Source of the DNA: Chara braunii | Taxonomy: Eukaryota; Streptophyta; Charophyceae; Charales; Characeae | Reading direction: 5' to 3' | Length of the DNA: 25,189 nt | NCBI GenBank assembly: GCA_003427395.1 | Contig: BFEA01000527.1 | Location: forward strand, 421,105-446,293 | Shown here: positions 8,256 to 18,248 of the stretch, one piece after another | Position numbering within the stretch: position 1 is the first letter of the stretch | Layout of the letters: each line of letters starts with the position of its first letter | Made by a program: the position numbers and the translations under genes | Notes under the pieces: model-generated | The model's input: the letters and a program-made list of their open reading frames with translations, nothing else | Database searches by the model: none | What the model was told of the DNA's origin: nothing

Positions 8256-8380
8256 GATAGTTCGCGCCGGGATGAGAACAGTAGCCACAACCACACAATG
8301 GACACCTTCCTCAACTGTTCCTCCTCTCACGACGAGCCGACCTCCTCCACCCATAGTTCACAAGAGGAGGAAAAGCATAA
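8256..8380. repeat. Right-flank copy of the 6330-6440 block
   Basis: GATGAGAACAGTAGCCACAA, CACAATGGACACCTTCCTCA and the GAGCCGACCTCCTCCACC core match 6330-6440 in the same order and orientation. The 377-bp array is therefore bracketed by two copies of this block. Confidence 0.75.
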
Positions 8381-9143
8381 ATCAGGTGAACTCACCACCC
8401 TCTGCCCACACCCAATAAGTGCAGCACCAGCCCACAAACCTCTCTCCTCTCTCTGACAAGACATATAACAGCTAAGTCACCATCTCAGTTGCGGCTCTGC
8501 CCTAATCCAATCCCACTAGTTAGCCCTCCTCACCAGTAGGACACAATTTCACCAACCATAAAACTATCCCCCCCAACCGAAGTACCACACATCCTCAAAA
8601 CAACTGGCCTGCAAACAACAACAAAAGAGGTGGGTAAAATCTCCTAAGCCCGCCCAAAAAAAAATTCCACAAGACACAAAAATCGAATTCAACTTCGGAA
8701 AAGTAAGATTAGACACTTCAAAGAGTAAAATAGAAAGGATTTTTCCTGCAACTAAGAAAATCGGAACACAATTGGAGTACAAATTACTTCAATTCTCCAA
8801 TTAGGGGATCGATTACAAAACTACAAATTCGACATATATGATCCAGAGAACCATAGAAATGATAGACTTTGATATCCAAAAAAGATTTTTGAATCTCTCC
8901 TGGTCAAGGTCAGCAAAGACTGCACACAACTTTCGCACTAGTAAACGAAGGGAGGGGGTGGGGGAATGGGTGGCTGCCTTACCGGCTGGTCTTTTATAGG
9001 CTCCAGCTGGTAAGCAGGTCGGCTGCAGGAAAACATTTTTTTCTCATGTTCTGATTTATTTCATTTTATTTTATTTATTTATTTTGAAAATTCGATTTTT
9101 TTTGCAGCACCCTCAAATCTGATTAGGAATTAGTCATTCTTGC
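8381..9143. other. Non-coding upstream stretch with a TATA-containing palindrome
   Basis: No gene is seen. At 8978-9014, CTTACCGGCTGG and CCAGCTGGTAAG form a 12-bp inverted repeat with one mismatch around the loop TCTTTTATAGGCT, which contains a TATA-like TTTATAG. It lies about 1 kb upstream of gag and could mark a promoter, possibly in a left LTR. I could not delimit any LTR. Confidence 0.35.
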
Positions 9144-9146
9144 TTT

Positions 9147-9557
9147 CGACACACATTTTGACCCCGTGGGGGTAAGTTGGGGTAACGAAGTGCTGCCGAT
9201 TTTTTTTTTTTTTTTCTTTTTCTTGTTTTACTTAGTCTTTTTTCAGCACATTTTGACCCCTTGGGGGTAGCGAAGTGCTGCCAAAATCTTCTCATTTTAC
9301 TTGGCCTTTCTTCTTAACGGCACACTTCGACCCCATGGGGTTAACGAAATGCTGTCGAATTTTTTTAAAAATCCAACACGTAGTTTCTCGTCACCTCCTC
9401 ATCTACTTATTTATGTATTTATTTATTTATTCGTTATTTTTTTATTTATTTTTCTGAAATTTATAATTTGCGGCATTTTGAACTTTAGTGTGCTCATCTT
9501 GGTCTCTCCTTCCTCTTGGCACATTCTTGACCCCTTGGGGGTAGGGAAATGTTGCCG
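9147..9557. repeat. Four palindromic (hairpin-forming) repeats upstream of gag
   Basis: A roughly 40-bp unit close to GGCACATTTTGACCCCTTGG, then GGGTAGCGAAGTGCTGCC, occurs at 9147-9199 (with an internal duplication of GGGGTAA), 9244-9282, 9319-9357 and 9518-9557. Each unit is an imperfect palindrome: GGCA-CA pairs with TG-CTGCC and GACCCC with GGGGGT. Spacers are 40 to 160 bp of T-rich, non-matching DNA, so this is not a CRISPR. All copies are in one orientation and end about 470 bp before the gag start. Confidence 0.85.
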
Positions 9558-9735
9558 AAAATTCAAAAAAAAAAAAACGGTACTTCTCTCTTCACATTTT
9601 GTTTATTTATTTTTTAATTATTTTAATTATTTATTTTCCTTTATTTGTATCTCGAAATTTCACTGTTTATTTTATTTTATCCCCCCCTCCCCTCAATGGT
9701 TACTATCTTCTTTTTTTGATTAGATCGTCTCTGCC

Positions 9736-9800
9736 CTACCCTAACCATCTAAACCCGGTTAGGGTTTTCTTAGGGTTTATCTAGGGTTTAGGGTTCTCAT
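9736..9800. repeat. Interstitial telomere-like motifs (TTTAGGG type) with an inverted pair
   Basis: CCCTAACC (9739-9746) faces GGTTAGGG (9757-9764). TTAGGGTTT, CTAGGGTTT and TTTAGGG follow within 40 bp. These resemble plant-type telomere repeats, or the telo-box found in some plant promoters. The stretch is too short and degenerate to be a telomere. Confidence 0.55.
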
Positions 9801-10026
9801 AACCCCCCTCCTCCCCCACTTCCTCCCGTCGGGCACCCTGGACCCGAACGACTCCTCTCCCTTCGAGTGAATTCACGCTACCATCTCACGCGCGACACGC
9901 TGGTCACGAAGTGAGCCGACTCACGATTACCCAGTCAGCTCTAGTGGTCCCCTCCCTCTCGCCGGTGGTCCCCTATCCCCACGCCATAACCCATCTCCTT
10001 CCCCACCTTTTTCTCCACTTCCCACC

Positions 10027-12270
10027 ATGTCTACCCCCATGCGCCCACTACCCACAGACGAGACTATAGCTGAGGAGATTGTCGCAGCGCCCTCTGTCTC
10101 TCAGGCGCCCACCCAACCGACGGTCCACGGTCAGCACTCGGTGGACCCCATGGACCTTCGCGTCGTTCTTGCGTCTCTCCTTGCACCTCTGCAAGCGCGA
10201 CTCGATGCACTTGCACCCCTGGAGAGGCAAGTCAATGCGCTCGCCCTTGATGTTCACCGCCTCAAGGGTTCTCCTCATCGATCTCCCTACCACTCTCAAA
10301 CCCCATCCCCTACCGGCTCAGAGTCTGACTCTCCACGACTCCAAGGACGGAGACGTGGTGGTTCGTCCTCCTCCATGGGCCAGGTCTAGCACTTCCCCTC
10401 TGCAGTGGTGAGTGTTGCTGCCACTCAGACCATACCGTCTGCTACGGCACATTTATTGGCCCCCGCCGCCCCCGTCGCTTCGACCACTGCCGCATGTGTT
10501 ATCTCCCAAAAAACGGTATCTGGCGAGACAGTTTCATCTACCCACCTCGCTGCTGCTTCCCAGCTTCCTGCACCGGTCACGACACTATGGCCCGGAATTC
10601 TTCCTCGTCCCGCTAGAGTACTCTCCTCGCCTCCTCCACCTCTGACCCCTCGCACCCAGCAGGTGGCTACCCTACAAGTCACCGTGGTGCAGCTCCAGTC
10701 GGAGATTCTCTCCCTAAGACAACCTCACTCTACACAGGGGGTTGCTCACCCTTCTCTTTCTTATACCGGCCCTCCCACCTCTATCTTGCCGGCTCGTTTC
10801 CCTCAACCGGCTCCCCCCCCTCTACCCTCCTACCTCGCTACTCCGTCACAGCTGGCTGCGCCTGTTGCCTCTACGTCTGCTGGACCTTCCACCCACAACC
10901 CCGACTCTCAGCCTGCTACCACTTCTACCTCTGCATCGGCCTCGGCATTTGCTGCTGCAGTGCAGGCCCATCGACCTCTCTCCCCTCGTCGTCAACACAA
11001 CAATCTCACCCTTGTGTGTATGCCGGACATACCCGACTACGATGGTACCATGCGTGTGTCGCACTCGTTGCAGACTGCCACACGTGAGCTGACACTGACT
11101 AAAACTGGTCAGGAGTTGTGGTGCTCCACACTCGCAACTAAATTGCGAGGCAACCCATTCTCCGCACGGGAGAACTATTATTCCCATCGTACTCGCTCAG
11201 ATGAGGTTCCTACTCTCGCGGATTTCACCGTGTTCCTCGATGACCGCTACGACACTCTCCACGATGCGACCGATGCCCTAAATCGGGTCACCCAGATGCA
11301 GTGGCGCGGGTCCCCCGCACCAGCCGATCCCGAGCGTCACATCAGAGTGTTCCAGGACGAGTGTCTCATTTGCGATGAGGCATTCCTACCTGAGGTCCTT
11401 TTGACCAACAGGTTCGAGGTCAGTCTTTCGACTGACTACCGCATCGAGCTCTGGCGACAGAGCAGGTCTACGAGGCTGCTCGACAGTACCAAACGATGCC
11501 GAGTCGCTTCTCCGACATTCCATCTTCTTCGCGATCCACCGTCGTCGTCACCCAGTCACGCAGTGCTACTCGCGGTCGATCCTCCTTCGTCGGCCGCTTC
11601 CGCCGACCAGCTCGACCTGGAGTGACATTCTCTCAGCGCTACAGTTCTCTGGAGTACGGCGACGACGCCTCGACCGAGCTGGACCCTACCCTTGCGGACA
11701 CCCCCGAGGACATCGAGCTCCGAGACGTCATCCAGTATCACTTGGATGACTACATTGTCTCGGTGGCTGAGCGCCTGCTGATGGCCATGTCCGCCATGGG
11801 TCGTGCGCGCAGTCGGGTTGCACGGGTTGGTGCCCGCACATTCACGGTTCCTCAAATAGACCTCCCGCAGGGTTTTGCCCCTCCTCGCGGAGCTCTATCC
11901 CCTGAGGAGCGTGCCGCCCTCAAAGCCCGTCGCAGCTGCCTTCATTGCCACCAGGATGAACACACGTCCTTACGGTGTCCATACCATGCCGCCCTCGATC
12001 GACACTATGTTGACATCTCTCGTCATCACCGCTCCCGACCCCGACCCCGCCTGGCCAGCCCCACCTCGCTAGCCACGGTGCGGTATACCGCTGAGGCCTC
12101 GCACGTAGCCGGCTTCCCGACCACCGAGTCGTGGTTTGCCCCCTTCGCTCCCCCTCCAGAGGATCCTCAGGACACGACAGACGCAATTCTCTTCGCTCCG
12201 TCGTCTGTCGAGGTACCGTCGGCCTCACAGCAGACCGCCACATCTAGTCCTTCCCCTCCAAGACTTCCGA
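10027..12270 (+). pseudogene. gag: Gag polyprotein remnant with zinc knuckle
   Basis: The ATG at 10027 follows a CCACC context and opens MSTPMRPLPTDETIAEEIVA. An in-frame TAG (10387-10389) interrupts frame 1, which then stays open to 11625. Early residues hold two heptad-like segments (LLAPLQARLDALAPLERQVN and ATLQVTVVQLQSEILSL), separated by Pro/Ser/Thr/Ala-rich sequence. The Gag core follows (PTLADFTVFLDDRYDTLHDA, VTQMQWRG). Near 11450-11465 a one-base shift moves the frame to frame 3 (TEQVYEAARQYQTMPSRF). A CCHC knuckle of form C-x2-C-x4-H-x4-C (CLHCHQDEHTSLRC, 11937-11978) follows; it lacks the usual Gly before His. Another shift near 12270 leads into the protease. Gag would bind and package the element RNA. 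Confidence 0.88.
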
Positions 12271-13251
12271 CGCGTAGCGCCATTCGCACAACTTGTTGTA
12301 GTACAGTTGGCGACTCGCGAGGACGTTGTTTCATCTCTCCTGGATTTATGAATTCTTCAGGTTCGTAAGGAGCGACTCATGAGACACGTAAACGTCATGC
12401 GTCGTCTTTTCGCTATGCTCTTTGACCCTGATCGCACCCTCTCCATCATCCCTATCCGGCTGGAGATATTTATGAGGGTGAATCGTGCTTTATGGGACTT
12501 CGACTCCTAGGGAGACTTCGTTCACCCGCGCGTGGTTGAGGAAGCTCGCCTAGTTACCTCCGGGTTTCGCTCTCCTATCTCCGTTACCCTCGGAGATAAC
12601 AAGACGCAACGCTTCTTTGATCAGACGGTCCCCGACCTCTACTTCTCCCTAACCCTCCAGCCATCGGATAGTACCCAGGCACCTCGGCGCTACCATTTCT
12701 CCGCATACTTCGACGTGTTGGAGACAGGGTATGACTTTATCCTTGGTACTCCCTAGTCTCGCCGGTTTCGTGGCATAGAGACCGAATGGACGACTGAGAC
12801 ACTTATTCTCAAAACGAAGTGTGGTGAGACCCATCGAGTCCCCTTCATTGGAACCACAGGCGATATCCCTCCCAACCTCCCTCCCCAAGACCCTCGTCCC
12901 TTTCGGTCCCAACCCGACATCGCCTTCACTTTTCCTTGTCAGTTTGCTCACTTCATATGACAGGAAGACGTCACATTCTACTTAGTGAACACCATGAATC
13001 TTCTTCGCTACGATCCACTCTGTCACGAGGTTGAGCTCATCTCATTGGAGCCCAATCCCCCCGACCCTTCCTCCATTTTTGCAGCTCCGATCTCTACATC
13101 CACCCCTCAACCTGCGGATACCCCCTCAACATCCCAGGTTCCTACGCTGTTCACTGTCGAGTCCACCCATACATCTCGTGTTGACGCTGATGTTGAGGAA
13201 CTCATGCAGTTCACGATCGACTTAGAGTCCGTCGTTCGCGATTTTATTTGA
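12271..13251 (+). pseudogene. Aspartic protease region, active site broken
   Basis: Frame 1 reads LATREDVVSSLLDL, TGA (12349-12351), then DPDRTLSIIPIRL and ALWDFDS with TAG (12508-12510), then GDFVHPRVVEEARLVTSGF. In retroelement proteases this is where the DSGA/S catalytic loop should be. The Asp-Ser is present but the Gly is lost and replaced by a stop. The flap-to-C-terminal box is visible as DVLETGYDFILGTP, again followed by TAG (12754-12756) where Trp is usual. Further stops are at 12958-12960 and 13249-13251. The following 200 codons, rich in Pro, Ser and Thr, form the spacer to the RT. The protease would normally cut the Gag-Pol polyprotein. Confidence 0.82.
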
Positions 13252-14740
13252 GAGTACCACAACGTTTCCCCCCCGTACTCCTCATACAGCAGGATTCCTC
13301 CTATGCGTGGTGTTGAGCATTCTATTCAGCTCGCGCTTGACTATCGTGTCCACCATCATGCACCCTATCGACTCTCGATTTCAGAGGCGACGGAACTCAA
13401 GCGTTGGCTTGAGGAGCTCCTTCGACTAGGTTTCATTAAACCCAGTAACTCACCTTGGGGTGCACCCGTCCTCTTTGCACACAAACTAGATGGAACTCTT
13501 TGCCTCTGCATTGACTAACCGTTACACGGTTAAGAACAACTATCCCATGCCTCGCGCGGATGAGTTGTTTGACCGTCTGGCAGACAACCGCTTCTTTACG
13601 AAGATCGATCTTCGTAGCGGTTACCACCTGATCCGTGTGGCCACAGAGGATCAGCTGAAGACCGTCTTTCGGCCGCGCTTCGACCACTATGAATTCACGG
13701 TGATGCCATTCGGCCTCACCAATGCACCCGCCACCTTCCAGACGGTGATGAACGGCATTTTCAGGGACATCCTTGAAGAATACGTTCTCATATACTTGAA
13801 CGACATTCTGGTCTACAGTCGTACCTTAGAAAACCATCGCAGACACCTTCACGATGTCCTACAGCGTTTATGCAAGCATGACTTTTATGCCAAGCTTAGT
13901 AAGTGCCGTTTTGCCCAGAGCAAAGTGGACTTCCTAGGACACCATGTGTCCGACCAGGGTCTTCACATTGACGATGCGAAGATCACTCCTATTACGGAGT
14001 GGTCTGTCCCCACATCCGTCAAGTAGCTTCGGAATTTTCAAAGCCTCACTCGTTAATATAGTAATTTCATCCGGGGATACACTAGGTATTCCTACGTACT
14101 TACCTCCACCCTCCTCCGGAAGAACCCGCCATGGTTTTGGACACCCCTCTGCGAGGATGCTTTTCGTGCCCTCAAGAAGGAGGTGACTTGTGCGACGGTT
14201 CTTCGGCGCCCCGATTTTTATCATTCCTTCATCGTCACCACTGATGCGTCAGATTTTGCAGTAGGAGTTGTTCTCTCTCAATTATTTTCTTCTCCTCCTG
14301 ATTCACCTTATCCCCATGTTCCTCCTTCCCCTCCCCCTCTTGTTGACACTGCTTCTCGACTGACGCCTACCCTTCCACCACTACCCTCCACTGACAGTCC
14401 TCTCGTTTCTTACTCTTCGACCATCGCGGAGGATGGGATTGTCGAGGTTTGTGCTGGGGATTTCCCAATCGCCTTCTACTCCCGTCAGCTACTGCCTTCC
14501 GAGATAAACTACACTGCCAATGAACGTGAGGTTCTCGCATTAGTTTATGCTATCCAGCATTGGCGTCATTATCTGCACAGGGTGCCCTTCACAGTGTGCA
14601 CGGACAACTTAGTTATCGAGGCTTTCCTCACGAAGCCCAAGCTTTCCCCTTGACATGCACGTTGGTGGCGTGACTTATCTGAGTTCAGTTTCACCACTCA
14701 ACCCATCAAGGGTGAAACGAACCGCGCTGCAAATGTCTTA
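13252..14740 (+). pseudogene. pol: Reverse transcriptase and RNase H remnant
   Basis: The RT begins in frame 1 (RGVEHSIQLALDYRVHHHAP, LLRLGFIKPSNSPWGAPVLF, LCID). It jumps to frame 2 near 13515, where a small deletion removed part of the usual IDYRALN box. It continues with NRYTVKNNYPMPRADELFDR, FFTKIDLRSGYH, VMPFGLTNAPATFQ and YLNDILVYSR. The active-site box should be Y-x-D-D; here its first Asp is Asn (AAC at 13799-13801), which should kill polymerisation. Stops follow at 14024-14026 and 14054-14056. RNase H starts at TTDASDFAVGVVLSQ and resumes with IAFYSRQLLPSEINYTANER, then CTDNL; its Asp, Glu and Asp are all present. A Pro/Ser-rich stretch of 62 residues (14282-14467) replaces the usual loop of roughly ten. 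A stop lies at 14651-14653, and the domain ends with KGETNRAANVLSR. Confidence 0.92.
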
Positions 14741-14744
14741 TCCC

Positions 14745-16460
14745 GCGTCTTGATCACAATGAGGAAACCATCCGTCTTGCTGTCATTCCCATCACCATTG
14801 TTGATCAGTCAGTGATCGACGCATATCGCTCTCGGTACCGCCGCTGCCCAGATTATCGCGTCATCCATGCGACACTGCAGAGTGGCAAGACCGTTCCCTC
14901 ATACTCACTCGGTGAGAACGGTCTCGTGTACTGGCATCGCAGATCTGGTCAGCTAGAACCACGTATATTACGGTATATATATTTCCTCCACCAAACAGTT
15001 CTGTATCCAGGCTATAGCCGAGTTCCATGACCAGGCAGTTGTTGGTCATATGGGCTTCCACAAGACGTTGGTTCGTCTTTGCCGCTTATACGTCCGGCCG
15101 AAGTCCAAGGACTTCGTCAAAGCTTACATTCAGGAGTGTCCTACCTGTCAGGAGGTGAACGGTGTGAACCACCTTCCGTATGGGTTACTTCAACCCTTAC
15201 CCATACCTGAGGGTCGTTGGCAGTCCATCTCGATGAATTTTATTGGTCCACTTATTCCACCCACTGAGCGCGGTCATGATGCTATCTTGGTCGTCGTTAA
15301 TCGCTTCACGAAGCGTGCACGTTTTGTCTCGTGCTGCTATTGCATTAACGCTCGTGAGGTCGCCGACATCGTCTTCGACCGAGTCGTGAGAGATTGCGGC
15401 TTACCTAAGAGCATAATCCCCGACCGTGACCTGTGCTTTACCAGCGTATTCTCGTGACGCCTACACGAGGTATACAGATCCCAGCTCCGCTTCTCATCGT
15501 CTTACCACACTCAAACGGATGGTCAGACTGAGGTCACCAATAAAACTCTTGGTAATATCCTCCGAAAGTTTATTAGGGGTGACGAGTAGTGGGACTTACA
15601 CTTAACCCACGCGGAGATTGCGTACAACCACGTTGTTTCGCCAGCCACAGGAATGTTGCTATTCTATTGCGACCTCGACTACCACTCTCACGTACCTGCG
15701 GATTTTTTACGACCGTCGCGGTTGTGCCCAGGCACTTATTGTCATGCGCTTGACGAATAGATCGCCCACATGGCGGTGATTATGAAGCGAGCACACGAGA
15801 GTCTAGCCGACTCCTACACTCGCATTGATCATCCATTCAAAGTCGGTGACGATGTGCTCGTTGACGCACGCCACTTGCAACTTGAGGCAGATACGCTTCG
15901 CAAGTTCCGGCGTCGCTTCTTTGGTCTATGCCGCATCCTTCAGGCTGTCGGTTCTGATACTACCGCTAGTCCGGTCAACTTCCGTGTGAAGCTACCTGAT
16001 TACCTTCGACAGACTCACGTACACAATGTTTACCACGTCTCCTTGTTGCGTCCTTATCGCAGACCGTTCGAGCGCTTCGACCGACGTCCTTATGACCGCC
16101 CTCCACCTATCATGGTGGACGGTCACGAGGAATTCGTCGTTTCCGATATCGTATCTCGCCGAGTTACCAACGACACCCCTTCACGCATCAAGTACCTTGT
16201 GCGTTGGCAGGGCTATCATGATGAGGAGGCCACTTGGGAGTCCCTCGAGCACTTGCAACACGCCCGAATGTAAGAACGTGCATATGATCCTGCTCGTCGT
16301 GCTGACACATCTACTCCTACTCAGTAGACTGACCATTTTCCTCCTCCGGCTGGTGAGATTTCTGAGGACGAGCCCGCTCCCTCTAAGGCCGTTCTTCAGC
16401 AGCAGACCGACGCCTCCTCGCGTCCATAGCGCACTCGTCGACGCCCTCGGCGTCTCGACG
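14745..16460 (+). pseudogene. Integrase with C-terminal chromodomain, remnant
   Basis: Frame 1 carries the start (VIPITIVDQSVIDAYRSRYR). Near 15000 the frame shifts to frame 2: FHDQAVVGHMGFHKTLVRL and ECPTCQEV give the HHCC zinc finger. The core reads SISMNFIGPLIPP, where the first catalytic Asp is Asn (AAT at 15236-15238). It continues with IIPDRDLCFTS and HTQTDGQTEVTNKTL, which keep the second Asp and the Glu. Stops lie at 15455-15457, 15587-15589 and 15758-15760. NVYHVSLLRPYRRPF closes the integrase, and a chromodomain follows (EEFVVSDIVSRRV, KYLVRWQGYHDEEATWESLE) with plausible aromatic cage residues. Chromodomains steer chromovirus integration to methylated-histone chromatin. A stop at 16271-16273 precedes a charged tail that stays readable in the same frame, with further stops, to about 16460. 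Confidence 0.92.
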
Positions 16461-17825
16461 ACTGACACACTGATCACCTACTATCTTCCTACTGACTCAC
16501 ACCTTCAGGTACTCCATCATCAGCTTCTTCAGGATGTCAGCGTTTGTAGCTCCGCTTCAACATCGACTCGACTCCTACTTCACCGACGTCATCGACCACC
16601 TCGACGACTTCAGTTACCTTCTGGACTTCAACAACTTTCGACATGACTACTTCACGCCACCACCCTACCCTGTACATTCCCTTGCATCTGTTGCATGATG
16701 GTTCTCGCTTAGTTGGGTCTCTTTGAGTTGGGCTCTCCCTTGGTATCGCATAGGCATTGGGACCGTAGCGTTATTTTGGCTTCTCTGGTCCCAAATCTAG
16801 CCCCCCCCCCGTCGGTGAGTTGTGTGCATGTTTCCCTCACCCACTTCCCTCATCACCCTAGTGCCGGCTATTGCATGCCTTCAGTTAGGCATATCTCCAC
16901 CCTATTCCAGACTCCCCGTTTCATGGTCGACCCTGCATGGTGTCACCCTTTTGACGAGCATTACCCGCCTTGATGGTCTATCTGTTAGGGTCATTGGTTG
17001 TTTCGCTACCATTCCCTCACCTTGAGCCTGATGACATATCCCACCTTCGTGTGTGACTACCCTTAGGAGTTTCGATTCTTAGGTTGCATTCACTCCCTCT
17101 GAGACCATCCTACTCTTAGTGGTACAGCGACACGACATTACCTTGTGACATGTTGCTATATTTTCCTTTCGGCTCTGAGGCACTTGCCTTTAGGACTTCA
17201 GGATTGTACCATGCTACACTTCATTTTGTTTCTATTAGTTAGGATGTGGATATCGAACATGTCCTTTTCTTTATGACATTATATAGTTTAGTCTGCATCG
17301 CATGGACTCTGCATGGAGCTTGCTCCGCATCCTAGATTTCTTCGCTTTCCTTGTTGCAGAGTTTCACTGCTTTTTGCGGATAGCATGTTTATGACTCGTG
17401 TGATCTATTACATGTTTGAGGATCGTGCATCAGGCCTCTATCTGCCTTGGCCTACAACCAGGGCCTATTCGTCTATTTGTTTGTTCGGCCTGTAGGACCA
17501 GGTCGTGGCCTAACCCCATAGGTCGTGTGTTGTTTCAGTCCTGCCCGGTACCACTGTCGGTAACAGGTCAGTCCAATCCAGTCCAGTTATTCCGCTGGGG
17601 TGTACCCCAATTGCAGTCTGTATTCCTGTTCATTCTGCATTTGAACGGTTTGGAGTACGTGCGTGTTGAGTTTGCGTCAGAGTTGCGCTGTCCCTTTTTG
17701 CTCCATCTTTATCTCCTCTTTCCTCAACCCTCGGTGTTGATCCTAACGGACCGCCATCCCGACGGGTCCGTCACAATGTAGTGGCTGAACGACATGATTC
17801 TCTAAGTCGATGAGTAATGGCTTAG
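16461..17825. other. Long non-coding tail downstream of the Ty3 element
   Basis: No protein family is visible. The sequence is T-rich with many short TTGCATG-, GTTTCG- and CCTTAGG-like words, consistent with retrotransposon 3' untranslated or LTR sequence. I could not match it to the region upstream of gag. At 17746-17771 a perfect 7-bp inverted pair (ACGGACC / GGTCCGT) encloses a 12-base loop. It is close to where the coding-like frame at 17826 begins and may mark the end of the element. Confidence 0.4.
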
Positions 17826-18227
17826 ACTCTTAGGAATGGTTCTGGTGGTACATATAACATCAAAGCGATACAGGCAATCCCTAACGTGTCTTTGGCCTCA
17901 GTAATGCACGAAGAATACACTACACGAGCAATCGCCACCGACAAGGGCGCCTTCGACACCGGCGAATATGCAATCACGGGATCGACATCCCTGGATAATG
18001 ATAATGAGAAGGTCAACAGAGCCGCCGTAGTAGGGGAACAGAAGGGTGGCAGTCACTAATCAGTGCCAGAGGTTAAGAAAGTCATCATTAAGGTGAATAA
18101 AGCAATAGCTTCGGTTAAAGCAAACCTAAAATGGGTAGGGGTCAGAGGTGAGTATTTGCCCTCCGAACCATACATGACAGTTTCCCGCCATACAACTCTC
18201 CATCAGATTTCCGTCTCGAACGCATAA
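17826..18227 (+). pseudogene. Unrecognised open frame of 133 sense codons with one TAA
   Basis: Frame 3 is open from 17826 (just after a TAG) to a TAA at 18057-18059, then open again to TAA at 18225-18227. The residues look protein-like: NGSGGTYNIKAIQAIP, MHEEYTTRAIATDKGAFDTG, then VPEVKKVIIKVNKAIASVKA. The mix of charged and hydrophobic residues is balanced and not low-complexity. No ATG starts it; the first internal Met is at about 17914. AGAGGTGAGT at about 18143-18152 resembles a splice donor, so part of it could be an exon. I recognise no family. It may be a decayed gene, an exon, or retroelement coding sequence. Confidence 0.4.
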
Positions 18228-18248
18228 CACTCCCATACAGGGTTGTCA

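Larger units (their letters stand above)
10027..16460 (+). mobile_element. Ty3/gypsy chromovirus-like retrotransposon, decayed internal region
   Basis: The domain order is Gag with zinc knuckle, aspartic protease, reverse transcriptase, RNase H, integrase, chromodomain. RT-RH before IN defines the Ty3/gypsy order, and the C-terminal chromodomain points to the chromovirus branch. Reading needs repeated switches between frames 1, 3 and 2 and crosses about a dozen stops, so the copy is dead. I did not find matching LTRs, a primer-binding site or a polypurine tract; the true element must extend beyond the coding part on both sides. Base composition is C/T-rich on the coding strand throughout. Confidence 0.93.

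Noticed and set aside
6791-8260. Open frames inside the 377-bp array (for example minus 7696-8109, plus 7849-8199)
   Set aside because: They recur with the repeat unit, overlap on both strands, and unit 3 frames run through the MITE. They are by-products of the repeat.
9147-9557. CRISPR-like array from four spaced palindromic repeats
   Set aside because: Spacing is irregular (about 40-160 bp), the repeats vary, there are no cas genes, and the context is eukaryotic.
10425-12243. Long minus-strand frames opposite gag (10846-11187, 11556-11855, 11920-12243) and plus frame 10742-11092
   Set aside because: They are shadows of the retrotransposon coding strand caused by its C-rich codon use.
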